Assembly (NCBI RefSeq): GCF_025698545.1
Contig: NC_068567.1
Coordinates: forward strand, 55,185,371-55,249,370
DNA: 64,000 nt
Direction of reading: 5' to 3'
Origin: Gossypium raimondii
Lineage: Eukaryota > Streptophyta > Magnoliopsida > Malvales > Malvaceae
The notes beneath the pieces are model-generated. The model did no database searches. It had not been told where the DNA came from and was given only the letters and a program-made list of their open reading frames with translations. Below, piece by piece: positions 33,012 through 44,394 of this stretch (position 1 is its first letter; each line of letters opens with the position of its first letter). A program made the translations under genes and the position numbers.

Positions 33012-34757
33012 AAACGGAAAGCAAACACGAAAGTTCGTAACAAATGCTAAACCTCAATTTACTTGGGTAATTTTCCGTTAATTCCTCCTTTGCATAGAAC
33101 GACTGTACTCAATCTCGCGTTCCACTTTACCTGGATACTCATTCCAATTCATAATACAACAATATTTCATTTTAATTCAATAATATATTAAGTACATAAT
33201 AAATTTAAAAACATTCCATTTTCAATAATATATTAAATACGTAACATCATTTATCAATTTCCATATAATTATTAAACTTTAATCATATGAACTTACCCGA
33301 GGTAAATTTGTAAATTTGGTAGCAATTTAAGGACTATTCTCGCCAATTTCCTTTTTACGATTATTTATAGGCTCTTGATCTAAAATATAAAATTATTTAT
33401 TCATTAGCACATATTTCAGTTTCAATTCACTTCACAATTAATACCCTCAATTTTCAAAATTACACTATTACCCTAATTTTTACAACTTTTGCAATTTAGT
33501 TCCTTATTAATTTGTCCATCAAATGAACTATTTTTTCTCAATTGATAATTTATCTAAATGTTATAAGCTATAATACAACCCTTGATCAATATAATTTAAT
33601 ACCAAACCCTAATATTTAATCTTTCCATAATTTGGTCTTAAAATCAATATCTATCAAAATCACTTGATAAAATCATCATACAACAAAATTAAAGCTCTAA
33701 ATCTATGTTAATTCATAAAAACATCCAATATTCATTAATGGTAGCTTTCAAGATTACCCATAAAATCAAAAACTAATGAAATAGATAATTGGACCTAATT
33801 GTAAAAGCCTCAAAAACATAAATTTACAAGAAATAAGCAAGAATTGAACTCACTTGAAGTAAAAATATGAAAAACCAGCTTAAGGAGCTCTACTATGGCT
33901 TAAGATTGATGAAGAAATGTCTAGATTTTCAATTTAGTCTTTGTTTTAATTTTTATCTTAATTCCCAAATGACCATTTTGCCCCTAAGTCATCAAATTTC
34001 AAGATTTTTTCCTGCACATGCCGTCTCAACCTTCTAATAAGTGTTTAATTTTCTTTTTGGTCCTCCCTTATTTAGCACTTAAACTATTTAATCACTACTT
34101 CTTTAATTAACAAGTTTTACACCTTTTTCAATTTAGTTCTTTTTATTTAATTAACTATCAAAGCGTTAAAATTTTCTAACGAAACTTTAATACCACCTTA
34201 ATGACACTCTTTAAATATTTATAAAAATATTTATAGCTCTGTTTATAAAATTGAGGTCTCGATACCTCATTTTTTAAATCACATAACTTAATAATTTCTT
34301 ATAACATACTAATTACTATTTCAAAAATTCTCCTAAAATCACATTTGGCTCGGAAGTACTATTAATAAAATTCACGAGCTTCCTTATCGAATTTGGTGGT
34401 CTCGAACCACTGTTTCCAACGCCACTGAAAATCGAGCTGTTACATTTTTAATTTTTTATAAATTTATAATTAGGACTAAAATGACAAATCTTGTAAACAT
34501 TGAGAGCTAAATTTGTTGGTTTTTTTAGATTTAAGATTAAATTGATTGTATATGAAAGTATTAGAGGGAAAATTTATTATTAGGCTAATAAAACAAAGCT
34601 CACGTTAGAATTATGTTAGATAATTAATGGAAGAATGATTAAAATATTTAACTTTGAAAAGTTGAGTGATTGAAACAAAAAAATAAAATAATAATTGAGT
34701 AACCAAAATAGAATGAATTAAATAATTGGATGACTATTCTTATACTTTATCCTATGG

Positions 34758-36072
34758 TGGCAATGGTTGAACCGTCATTTTCGTCACTTCTTATGTCATG
34801 GGTGAAGAGGTTGAGGTCTTTATCTCTTCCCTTAGAAGACATCTCCCCATCCCAAACAAGGGTAATGAAAACAATCGTGGTTTGTTCCCTCACGACCTTA
34901 TCACCCCTCACAACTATGTAGGTGACCTCAACTTGCATGATAGGATCCTCCACCTTATTTTTACTTGGATAGTGTCTCCTACCAACAAGCACTTCAGATT
35001 TCGTAATTTGGATGATTGGATGTGGCATTGATTTCGTACAAACCATCACCTTAAACTTGTCTCAATCATTTTCCTTAACATTGTCGAGATTGTCTGTCTT
35101 TCGGTGTCTAGCAACAAAACTCTCCTCTCTCATATTTTCAAGCCCTTAAGTTAAACATTAATGTTGACCCCAGTCGAGCCATTTCTTCTTATCTCGATAT
35201 GTCGGTCGCTCATAGTTGTGGTTGGATCAAATGCGATGATGAAAGAATTTGCAATCCTAAGCAGACTCATCAAGCTCAACAAGTAGCTGCTGGTCATCAG
35301 GGGAAAGATGCGCCACAAGAAAATGCTCCTCAACAAGCGGATATTCCTTCTTTGGCACCTCATTCGTCCCCTCGTATCCCTGTTCTTCTTGATGCGATAC
35401 ATGAGCTATCTTTATGTGTTGATGCTTATTTTGATGCATTAACAACCCATGTTAATAATTGGTACAATCTTTTGGATGAGCGCATCTCAAATCTTGCCTC
35501 TTGATTCCCTTTGCCTCCGAACGCCTAATTTATTTTATTGGCTTAAAACTGTCCTAGTTGTTTGATTGAGATATTTGCTACTTAACTTGCTTTTGTCTTC
35601 TTTTATTTATACTTTGGATGATATTTTTTTTTATGTTTTTAATGTTTGAAACATGATCCTTTGGGTGCCTCTTATTTGCTAATATGCTTTGGTTGTGTCT
35701 TGTGTTTTTACTTCACTTATTTCTCATTTCATGTGCTTATTTGCTTTATTTTATTATATTTTATATCCTTTTCTCATGGTCTATCTACTCTTTTAAATCT
35801 CCTTACTTTTTCAAATGTATAATTCTTTTTATATTATGAAATAGGGAGAAGAAAAAGTAAAATTTGCAAGTGAAAATATCTTTATACAAGCTATATGGAC
35901 TAAAACATAAAATAATAGTTTTTCAACTAATTCTAAAAATGCTTTCACTATTAGAGTTGAAAATCTATTCAAAACTTTTGTAAAATGTTTTCATCAAATA
36001 TTTTGAGGAATGTTTGAGTAAGGGGAGTTAGCAAATTTTTTCAATGATTTTGTTATATCCGAAAAGGAGGAT
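34758..36072 (+). pseudogene. Env-like 3' region of a Ty1/copia (SIRE/Maximus-like) element, relic
   Basis: 34798-35031 (HLPIPNKGNENNRG, DRILHLIFTWIVSPTNKHF, DDWMWH) resembles the envelope-like ORF found after pol in SIRE-type copia elements. 35199-35504 (a Gln/Pro-rich stretch, then LLDAIHELSLCVDAYFDAL and NNWYNLLDERIS) fits its C-terminal end. The frame is broken by stops between the two parts. The following non-coding stretch ends in a purine-rich GAAAAGGAGGAT directly before an LTR. No gag, integrase or reverse transcriptase remains in front. The family call rests on layout and general resemblance; a host gene is unlikely. The protein's function is unknown in the family. Confidence 0.5.
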
Positions 36073-37256
36073 TGTTAGTACTAGTTTTTCAAAAGTTTTG
36101 ATATAATAAAGTCATGGAAATTCTCCTTATTCAAATTTGCAATCAATTGTAATAAGCTTTTGTAAAATTATTTTTAAGTGTTTACAAACTGATCAAATGA
36201 TAAAATTTATAAAATGCCTTTGAAAAATAATGGTTCAAGTCAAAATTTACAACTTTTGGACACTTCTACCAATAGAAGTGTATAGAAGTATCGGTAGAAC
36301 CAAGTCAGAGAGCACCTCAAGAAATCATTTAGACTTCTACCGATACTTGGGGGCCCTTCTATTGTTGATACATCCCTAGTTGTGTCGATATTGAGGAGGA
36401 GTTCTACCGGTAAAAGTAAGTTAGATAGCATTCCAAGCAAAGTCTCAGATTTACATTGATACTTAGGGGGGCTTTTACCGATACAAATAAGTTAACAAGT
36501 AATTTTTAGGTTTCCCAACACCTTCTACCAATACAACTATCGATACAAGTCTGAACCCTTGAAACCCTCAAACTTTTATTGATACATTGGGCTCCAACAA
36601 TCATAATTTTAAAGATTACTACCGGCACAAGTCCACTTGTATCGATACAAGTTGTCTACAATATGCAATTAATGCTCGAATTAATTGTAACAATAGCTGT
36701 AATTGACTTTCAACATCTCCAAATGCCCCCAAGGTTGTTAGAAGGCATAAATACAAGTCAATAACTCTATATGAAGTTAAGAAACAAGCTTGTAAAGTCA
36801 ATTACACAAAAATTCAGTCTTTTCATTGATATTCTCCTTATTCTTCATACACACGCTTGAGTAACCATCTCTTTTTTTTTTTTTTCAAGTGTTGTATTGT
36901 TATTGAGTGAGCTTAATCATTGCAATATCTTCCTTTGAGAGGAGTCTTTAATTCTTATTCTTATTTCTCATCTTTGTAAGGGATTGGTTAAGGGTTTTTT
37001 GGTAGAAAATCTTAAGGGAAGTGACTTTATCTCGCCTAGTGAGAGGATAGTGTTTTGTAAAGGTTAAACCTTTTTTTCTTAAAAGGTTTCAAATATAGTG
37101 AATTTGGGAAATCCTTAGTTGTGTTAAGCTAAGGTAGTGAAGGTAGGCAATTGGGGCCGAACCATTATAAACTCTTGAGTTTCCTTTGTTTGCCATATGT
37201 TTTTAAAGTTTTTTAAACATTGATTCACCCCCTCTTAGTGATTATCAAACTTAACA
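36073..37256 (+). mobile_element. 3' LTR of the Ty1/copia relic
   Basis: It begins TGTTAGTACTAG directly after a polypurine tract (36058-36071) and ends CACCCCCTCTTAGTG...CTTAACA at 37256, a typical copia LTR end. Length is 1,184 bp. It contains repeated TCTACCGATAC/TATCGATACAAG words on both strands. The matching 5' LTR is absent from the window, so no target duplication can be tested. Confidence 0.78.
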
Positions 37257-37835
37257 TTTTCCTTGACGCATACAAAATTAGATTTGCCTTATGGAATCCT
37301 TAATCAATTTGTGATTAAAAACATCAACATTTGAATGAGCTCCTTGTGAAACTCTTAAAAGGATTTCTAAAAACATCAATGGGGCTTTAAACTTGAAGAC
37401 TTATAATTCCTTGAAAGACCTAAAGTAACAAATTCTAAAAATAAATAAGAGAGGAATCACTCAACTCTCAAATAAAACTTACTTCACGCAAAGTAAAAAT
37501 AACACTTCAACTTTATTCAACCTATAAAATATGACTAGTCAGGCTTCCTTTATATAGGTTGTTACATAATAATGTTTTTAAATATATATATATATATATA
37601 AATTCTTAATAAAATAATATAAAATGTGACATTAACAATTTAATCTATAATCTAACTCTATTTAATAAATAAACAAAAAATTAAAAATTTTTAAAACTAT
37701 TTAAATATTTGATTTTACAAATCTTGTGTAATTGAATCGAGTGACAGGTCTTAGGAGTAAGTAGAATACCCTCGTAAGTATATATAAAAAGAATCCTCCC
37801 CATTCAAGTGGGAGTATGAAGCACTGAAATGCCCA
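37257..37835. other. No gene recognised; AT-rich
   Basis: Contains a short TA run near 37579-37601 and only short frames. It lies between the copia LTR and the separate copia RNase H fragment. Confidence 0.5.
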
Positions 37836-38400
37836 ACTTTTCTAACAATTCATGAAACCAATCATGCCAAGATAGCGTATTGGTTTTGTGAGGAAATGGA
37901 GCAAGTAATAAGTTGAATGTGTTGCCAAATAAAATGATAATCTATTTCAATGTGCCACAATATGAAGGGCTATCTGATTGTCACAAAAGAAGGGAACCAA
38001 AGAAGTGCATCTTACTTTAAGATCATGTAAGAGCCTTAGGTGCCAAATGATCTCACTAGCAGTAGTTGCCATGGCTCGGTATTCAGCTCCACCAAAAGAA
38101 TGAGAATGTAAAGATTGGTTCTTGCATTGCCAAGAAATGGGTGAATCACCAAGAAAAATAATATAGCCAATTGTAGATTTGAGTGTTATTAGACATCCTG
38201 CCCGACCTAGATGGCCATATGCACACAAAGATGCTGAACCATTTGAGAGAAGCAAGATTCATTGTCCTACGGAAAACTGTGTAGTTAAAACGTAGCTTTA
38301 GAGGCTGGAGCTTCGAAGGTTTTTTTGCTTGGATTATAGCTATGGATAGGAAGACCAACTGAGCAAACGAAACAGCTAATGGTTTTTTGTTATTCTTAGA
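37836..38400 (-). pseudogene. Ty1/copia RNase H fragment
   Basis: On the minus strand the translated fragment has the order typical of the copia RNase H end of pol: LKSTIGYIIFLGDSPISWQ, then GGAEYRAMATTASEI, then FFCDNQIALHI, followed after a stop by HIEIDYHFIW-type sequence. The start is broken by frameshifts (two overlapping frames at 38358-38146 and 38255-37947). Only about 150 codons remain. It is unrelated to the plus-strand copia relic just to the left and abuts the end of the receptor-like gene. Confidence 0.88.
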
Positions 38401-38736
38401 ATTTCCTACTGTATGGTTAGAGACTGACTAGACAAAGAATCAATGTAATGACTGATAACTGCCTTCAGTTTGGAATTGGAAGTTTTCATGTTTATACATA
38501 CAACAAAAACCAATGGAGCTTTCAGCTTTGGTTGCGCTCATAATTCTTACATTTCAAGTTTTTTAGAAACAGGGCATCTTCCGAGTCCAACCAAGACTGC
38601 CGTCATCCAGTCGGTCTTACGAGCAATCGCTTTTAATACCATATCCATATAAGTTTTCACTGACATTGTACCAAAATAAATGCATTCTAATGTCTTGCAT
38701 GAGGGCTATCAAACCCCTTAAACTAGTGAAGAATTC
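38401..38736. other. Probable 3' flank of the receptor-like gene
   Basis: No domain is visible. It lies between the stop codon of the minus-strand receptor-like gene and the copia fragment, and may hold the 3' UTR. Confidence 0.4.
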
Positions 38737-39924
38737 TTACGTGCTTCTCTCTATTGACGCAGCTATTAGCACTTGTTTTGGAGAATCCGATGGAAGGTTC
38801 CTTGTATGACCTTGTGGAGAACATGGAATAGGCTTAGGAAGCATTTGTAAGTCACCAACATGTTCTGCATTACCAACCTTCTTTCGCGTAGTTAAGCATT
38901 TGTGGAGAAGGAAAACAAACACAACCAAGGGAGCTAAGATGAATCTGACGAGCAATGCCTTATCTACAAAGCCAGAATATTGAACAGAATTTTAGACCAT
39001 ATGCCAAAACAATTGAGATTTCAGCAAGGAACGAGTGGAATTTATACCAATCAGAGAGCGTGAAACAAGATATGCAATGGCAGCCGTTAGTAGGGTTTTG
39101 TAATCTGCAAAAAGTACATAAGGCAATATTAGGACCCGAAAGATAAATAAGCCAATTCAGAGATAGGCATACAATTACAATTACAAACCTTCTTCATACA
39201 TCGTTTCGCACCGAAAGATTCTTGGATCGTTCTTAGACTCGTAGACACAGGAAAGACCAAATGTATGGCAATTCCTACACTCAACTGACCATCTAAGATC
39301 AAACCCTGTTGCAAGCAACTTCAAGGTGGTTTCATTGTAAGGGTAATTCATCTCGTTCTCCGAGCTCGTAGGAATCCTTGAAATGACCTTGCAATTCCTT
39401 GGAATCTCATAACCAAACAAGTTCCTGTTACTGAAATTGACATAAATATGAGAAGTATCTCCATTCAAACAAGGTACTTTGCTATCTGTCAGCTCAGGGA
39501 TTGTGTTGGAACAGTTCACAAAATTGGCTTGCCAGAACGTAATTAATGAAGGGAATCGACCATCATCGGTGGCTTCACTCATTGAAAGAGACTTGTAAGG
39601 AAGACCGCAGGTTCCATGGGCTAAGTTAACATCAACAACACGGATGGTACGCTTATCGTAAGAGATTCCTTTAACGTAGTACTTTCCTCCGCGAAAATTC
39701 AGGATGGCGGTGTTGTTCTGGCAAGATAGTTGAAAATCAACATCACCACAACCAGCGGGATCTCCCTGGAGACGAAAAGGGTAGCTGATATTTGTCAAAT
39801 CTCCGCATGAAGAAGAGCATTGTTGCAGATTTCTTGCGTGGAAACCTGGAATAAAGAAGAGGAAGATGAATAGAGGAAACAGAGGTCTTGAACTTGTGAA
39901 AGCTGCTGAAGCTTCTATTCTCAT
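38737..39924 (-). CDS. WAK/LRK10-like receptor-like protein without a kinase domain
   Basis: Proposed exons are 39924-39189, 39104-39048 and 38963-38737. All junctions are GT-AG and the three lengths (736, 57, 227) total 1,020 nt, giving 339 residues. Residues 1-30 form a signal peptide (basic start, then PLFPLFIFLFFIPG). A GUB_WAK galacturonan-binding domain follows (CSSSCGDLTNISYPFRL near residues 36-52, CGDVDFQLSC), with several N-x-S/T sites, then a WAK-associated C-terminal domain (SVECRNCHTFGLSCVYES). The last exon encodes a membrane segment, LLVRFILAPLVVFVFLLHKC, then about 45 residues with no kinase motif and a stop. The family normally has a Ser/Thr kinase of about 300 residues here. 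The product would sit in the plasma membrane with its ectodomain in the wall. The kinase may be truly absent (short form) or lost, since transposon sequence begins about 340 bases on. Exon 2 is the least certain part. Confidence 0.78.
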
Positions 39925-40018
39925 ATCTTGTTCTAGTACGAGAGAATTGTGTGGATAAGATAAGACGAATTAAGCTTGTATTTTAAAGATAAAATGGTAA
40001 TGGACGAAGGCCTATGAT

Positions 40019-40025
40019 TATATAG
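40019..40025 (-). promoter_or_regulatory. Candidate TATA box of the receptor-like gene
   Basis: On the minus strand CTATATAATC lies about 95 bases before the start codon at 39924, a suitable distance for a plant core promoter with a short 5' leader. Confidence 0.4.
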
Positions 40026-41214
40026 GTCATAAGTCAATAAGCCGCGTGCTTGAAAATTCAACGTAGATGGGGCCAAGGCAAGGGGGAGACGCCTCGTCCC
40101 TTTCATAAATTGAAAGTGAGTGCAGGAAGGTACGTGGGAGTGGAGTAGTGGGGGTTCCAAAATTGATAATACTATTTATTATTTAAGCCATGGGAAAAAC
40201 TAACTTTGTCGGTAGTCATTCTCTTTTGTATTTGTAAAGACCAAAATATGGTCAGAGTTTTTGGCTACTAATAATTTTTGGGTCGAATTTGACTACTAAT
40301 AGTGACTTTAGTGGGTAAGGAAATATTAGTGATACGTTTGCATCATGGTTGTTGGTACCGATATTTCCCCGGCTACATGTTAAATTAATATATAATAGTT
40401 GGAAAATTTTAGGGAAAGTTCACAGTAGGCTTCTCATAAGTTACTTTGTAATTACAAATGGGTTATGTTTATTTCTATTTCAAATCAACTTTGATTATGT
40501 ATTGAGTTAATTGTTTAAGTTTAAAAGTCTATTCGAAAAGTGAGAGAGTTTGAATAAAAATATAAACTTAAAAATGGGCTTAGATAAAAAATAAGATCAT
40601 TTTTTTAAATGGGTTGGACCTTGATAGGTTTTTTGCCCAGGTCTAGCTTGGCCCGAATAAATTGTTTTACTGTTATTTTGTTGTCATTTTGCTATTATAT
40701 TATTAATATTTTGTTACTATTGTTTGGATACTATATAGTTCTTGTTTTCTTGTTAATTTTACTACTATTTTAGAGATATTTACTTGCTAAGTTATAATTA
40801 TCTTAGTTTTATTTAAGTATAAAGACTTTTTTTAATTTATTTTCAATTTATTGGAAACATCTATTTTAATGTTTTTAGTGTATTTGATGTATTATATTTT
40901 TAAATTAGTTTTTTGTATAAAAAATCTAAAAAAAATAATGAGTGGGCCGGTTCAAGCTCGAACTTAGTATTTTTAATCTGGGCCAGGCTTGGAGCATAAT
41001 TTTATACCCATTTTAAGGTCGAGCCAGGATAGACTTAAAAAACGAGCCTAAAATTTCACACCGACTCAGTCCAACTCATGATCAGATTTGCCCCTAGGCC
41101 AACTAAAATAATACAATCCCTTCATTTAATTTTCGCCATCTTTTAATTTTTGGATTTAGATTATTTATCAAATTAGTTTAAAATAATAACAAATTCTATT
41201 AAGTTTATTGATAT
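40026..41214. other. Promoter side of the receptor-like gene plus a decayed repeat
   Basis: From about 40560 to 41100 the flanks carry GGGTTGG, CAGGTCTAGCTTGGCCCG and, inverted, GGGCCGG, CTGGGCCAGGCTTGG words around an AT-rich centre, ending TTTGCCCCTAGGCC. This is the look of a common plant miniature repeat; no target duplication was resolved. No gene was found. Confidence 0.5.
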
Positions 41215-41219
41215 GACAT

Positions 41220-43770
41220 TGTAAATACCCGATTTTGCCCGGGTCTAAAAGGCTCGAATTACAAGCAGGCCTGTATGGCCTAATTAATAAGACAAAAATA
41301 CATGGCCCAATAATGACCCAAATACAGTGGCCCAAAATAAAGGAAGAAACCCTAGGGTTTCTATGGAGTTCATCAGCGCCGTAGCCCGTTCGCGCTGCAG
41401 CCAAGAGCCGAATCTTCACCTGCAAGGAAAAAAAGAAACAAACAGTATATGGAAAGCAAAATCGAAGATTTGCAAATCAAATCAATACAAGCAGATTCGT
41501 TTCTTCATATATTTTGAGAATGGCTATAAAAAGCCATTAAACATATTGTAATAGGAAGAAAAGCAATAAAAAAACACGAGTATTTTCACAAACAACAGAA
41601 TACCAAGAGTGCACAAAATCTATCAAGAAATCAAAAGGTTGATATTTTAGCATCGTCCTCTTCTATATTTTCTTTTATTTTTTTATTTTTTAATTTGCTA
41701 AAATACAATAAAACAAAAAGGAAAGAACTTACTTTCGCTTACCTCCGAACGCTGCTGGGACTGGCCGATGTTCGCTTCGAGACGACAGTTAGAAGCCGAA
41801 AGGTTTCTAGATTTTTTGAGGGTGCTTTTGTCGGTTTTTGGAAAATTTAAACCCAGATTTGGGCTCAGGGGCTTTGAAAGGTTTGAATAGGAGATTTTCT
41901 CCTTTTTCGCCATCAGATCATGGTGCTGCCACGCCGAGATCGTGGCCGTGGCGGTGGCGGTGACCGGCAAATGACCTGCCCCAATCAAGAAACAATGAGA
42001 GTTTTTGAAAGGATTTTGGTTTTTTTTTTTTAAATGGTTTGAAGTGATTTTTTTTGGAAGAATAGGGGCATATATAGGGTACCAAAACGGTACCGTTTTG
42101 GAGAGCCCCCAGACGCCCAAAACGGCGTCGTTTTGGGGAGGCCGGCCCGAATACGACCCGACCCGGCCTAGGATCCGCATGTTTTTAAGCGGAGGGGTAA
42201 ATTGTGCTTTTAGCCCCTCTGCCTTTTAATATTTTTGCAATTAAGTTTATTTTGTTTTTTAAATTCGCTTTTAATTTATTTAAAATTTCAAATTGGTCCC
42301 TATTGAACGACGCCGTTTAAAGGGAAAGGGAAAATTTCCATTCCATTCCCTCCATGATTATATGCGCGTTCAATACAGTCCTTTGGGATTTATTTATTTG
42401 CGGATTTACCCCAGATTTGTCACCTACAATTCAATTTAGTTTTTTATTTTATTTTATTTCATTTTTTAATTAATCTCAATAATGTAATTATTATTATTAT
42501 TTTTATATGTAACTATTTTTTGATCCATATATATGTGTATTTATTTTTCTTTTATGTACATTTTTCTCTTATATATATACGTATTTATTTTTTATTAATT
42601 TGATTTTTTATATATTTGTATATGTGTACGTGTGTATATATTTATATTTTTAACGAATGTTTTTTACATTTATATATATAAATGTGTATATTTTTCTTTT
42701 TTAAAAATGCTCATATATTTTTAACACATGTTTTATACGTTTATATTTTTCTTTACATTATATATTTTGTTATATAATTTTATAATCCAAAGTTTTATAA
42801 ATCACATGTATATTTTAATCTTCATAATTTTTATGTGTATACTATATACCTTCTTTTCTTTATTTATTTTGCTTGCTTTCTTCATTCGCTATTTAATTGT
42901 GTTACATTTATATTCTTTATTTATTTGATATTTTTGCATGTCATGGATTATTTTTTTACATATTCATTTCGTTTATTTATTTTATATTATTTATATGCCA
43001 TTGTTGTACTTGTTATTGTGACATTCATACATACAATATAACATTACGTCATCTTTTACTCGAATTTAAAAATAGAGTTTTTCAAAATAGAGATAATACT
43101 CATATTTAGGATTTTCAAGAAAATTGAGCCCTAACGTATTGGGTTCCGATTTTCTTCGTAAAATCTAACAATCGAGGATTGCTCTTTAATCAAACAAAAT
43201 AAAACTTGTCATCGGGAATTCAATATGTTGTGTCCTAACGTGTTGGATGTGACACGTTAATTTCTCGAGACAAAGATTTTTTAAAAAATAAAGGAAATAT
43301 TGAATGTTTGGGATTTTAGGAAATTGTGTCTTAACGTATTGGGCTGCGATTTCTTCATAAATTTTAAACAATTAGATTTTCTTAAATTTTATTACACGAG
43401 TTTTTTGGACTAACTCATCTTGAAGAGAATAAAATGTTGTGCCCTAACGTATTGTGTGTGATGTTTTTCTTTTTTTAAATGAGGAAGTCTTAATAAATAA
43501 TTTAATTTAATTAAGGATCACATTTTTTTAACTCTCGACTTTAAGACATTAATTAATCAATTTGGTACCAATTTTTGGGCGTTACGAGGGTGCTAATCCT
43601 TCCTCGTACGTAACTGACTCCCGAATCCGTTTTTCTGAAACTTGTAGACTAAAGTCGTTTTTTTAGGTGATCCAATCACACCTTAATAAAAGATTGGTGG
43701 CAACTCCCAATTTTTGGTTTTTTTTAAAGTCGACAACTAAATTTTTGTTTTCAGAAAAATGGTTTCGACA
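41220..43770 (+). repeat. 5' LTR of the Tat/Ogre-like element
   Basis: 2,551 bp, TGTAAATACCC to GGTTTCGACA. A TATA box (CTATAAAAAGCC) is at about 41524. Near the end are four spaced CCTAACGTATTGGG-like words (43131, 43235, 43331, 43444), a GTTACGAGG...CCTCGTACGTAAC stem and an AATAAAAG poly(A)-type signal near 43686. Small frames inside have no domain. Confidence 0.95.
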
Positions 43771-43792
43771 GCTTGGCGACTCCGCTGGGGAC
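43771..43792 (+). promoter_or_regulatory. Primer binding site
   Basis: TGGCGACTCCGCTGGGGAC starts a few bases after the LTR end. It begins with TGG, complementary to a tRNA CCA end, and runs on as a tRNA-like complement, as expected for minus-strand priming. The tRNA species was not determined. Confidence 0.7.
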
Positions 43793-44394
43793 TTTTTTTA
43801 AAAAAATAAGAGAGTCGAGCCACAAAGTTGATTAATTTTTATCTTACGGTCGAGAAAATATTTTTTTTAAAAAATCATAAGATCCTTTTTGCATTCATTG
43901 TTTTCTTGCTTGATTGATCTTTGCATTATACATTACATGAGTTGAATGATTTTACCCTTTTAAGTGGGAGTGAGAAACTATTCCTTCGTGAGATTTTCAC
44001 CTCCGTATAGGATAGTGGATTGCTTTCGGAATACATCGGTACCTATGCCTTCGTGAGATTATCATCTCCTTATAGTCATAGGGAAATTGTGTTCCCCTGA
44101 ACCGAACTTGATCTATATGAGCCTATAAAGGGTGAAGATCGAGGAATCTGCTGGTTCTGGTACCTTTGCCCTAGAAGCCGAGCCTCATATAGTGAACCTT
44201 AGGAATCCACCCTAGGTAAAGCTACACTAAACCCTAATAGATACCTGAATAGGTGTTTTCACTATTTCTTGATTATATTCTATGGTTTTATATGATACTA
44301 ACTTTTTGTGTTTTATTTTGATTGCATGACATGGAATTTCATTTCATCATAAAAGGCGTCGGTTCATATTTAGTTGCTAGATAGAAAGCTTATC

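Larger units (their letters stand above)
27578..34444 (-). mobile_element. Solo LTR A (gypsy-type), split by solo LTR B
   Basis: Read on the minus strand it begins TGTAACAGCTCGATTTTCAG at 34444 and ends ...GAGTGTTATA at 27578 (normally ...TTACA). The LTR material is 34444-31874 plus 27759-27578, about 2.75 kb. TTTTT lies on both sides (27573-27577 and 34445-34449), a weak but fitting 5-bp duplication. No coding domains are present. Orientation follows the arrangement shared with LTR B: TACTAAGC...TTACTT...TGTAG, then the hairpin array, then the CACACGG-type palindromes. It lost its partner LTR and interior, presumably by LTR-LTR recombination. Confidence 0.75.
26786..34753. repeat. Outer foldback repeat interrupted by two nested solo LTRs
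   Basis: AGGATAAAGCACAAGAATAG at 26786 and, read inward on the minus strand, AGGATAAAGTATAAGAATAG at 34753 are inverted partners. Similarity continues for more than 100 bases (TCATC.A.T.ATTTA, TTTTTGAAATTTAATATTTT against CTTTTCAAAGTTAAATATTT). The two arms (26786-27577 and 34450-34753) would make an element of about 1.1 kb once the nested LTRs are removed. No target duplication was found. Confidence 0.6.

Noticed and set aside
35199..35504. A small host gene of 101 codons
   Set aside because: It sits between an env-like fragment and a copia polypurine tract and LTR, so transposon origin is more likely.
41698..42229. Frames of 160 and 74 codons in the 5' LTR
   Set aside because: They lie in a regulatory LTR, and the 3' LTR copy does not keep the same open frames.
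42728..43109. Hydrophobic frames that look like membrane proteins
   Set aside because: Produced by T-rich LTR sequence; the 3' LTR counterpart (about 59873-60262) is hydrophobic in a different frame arrangement.
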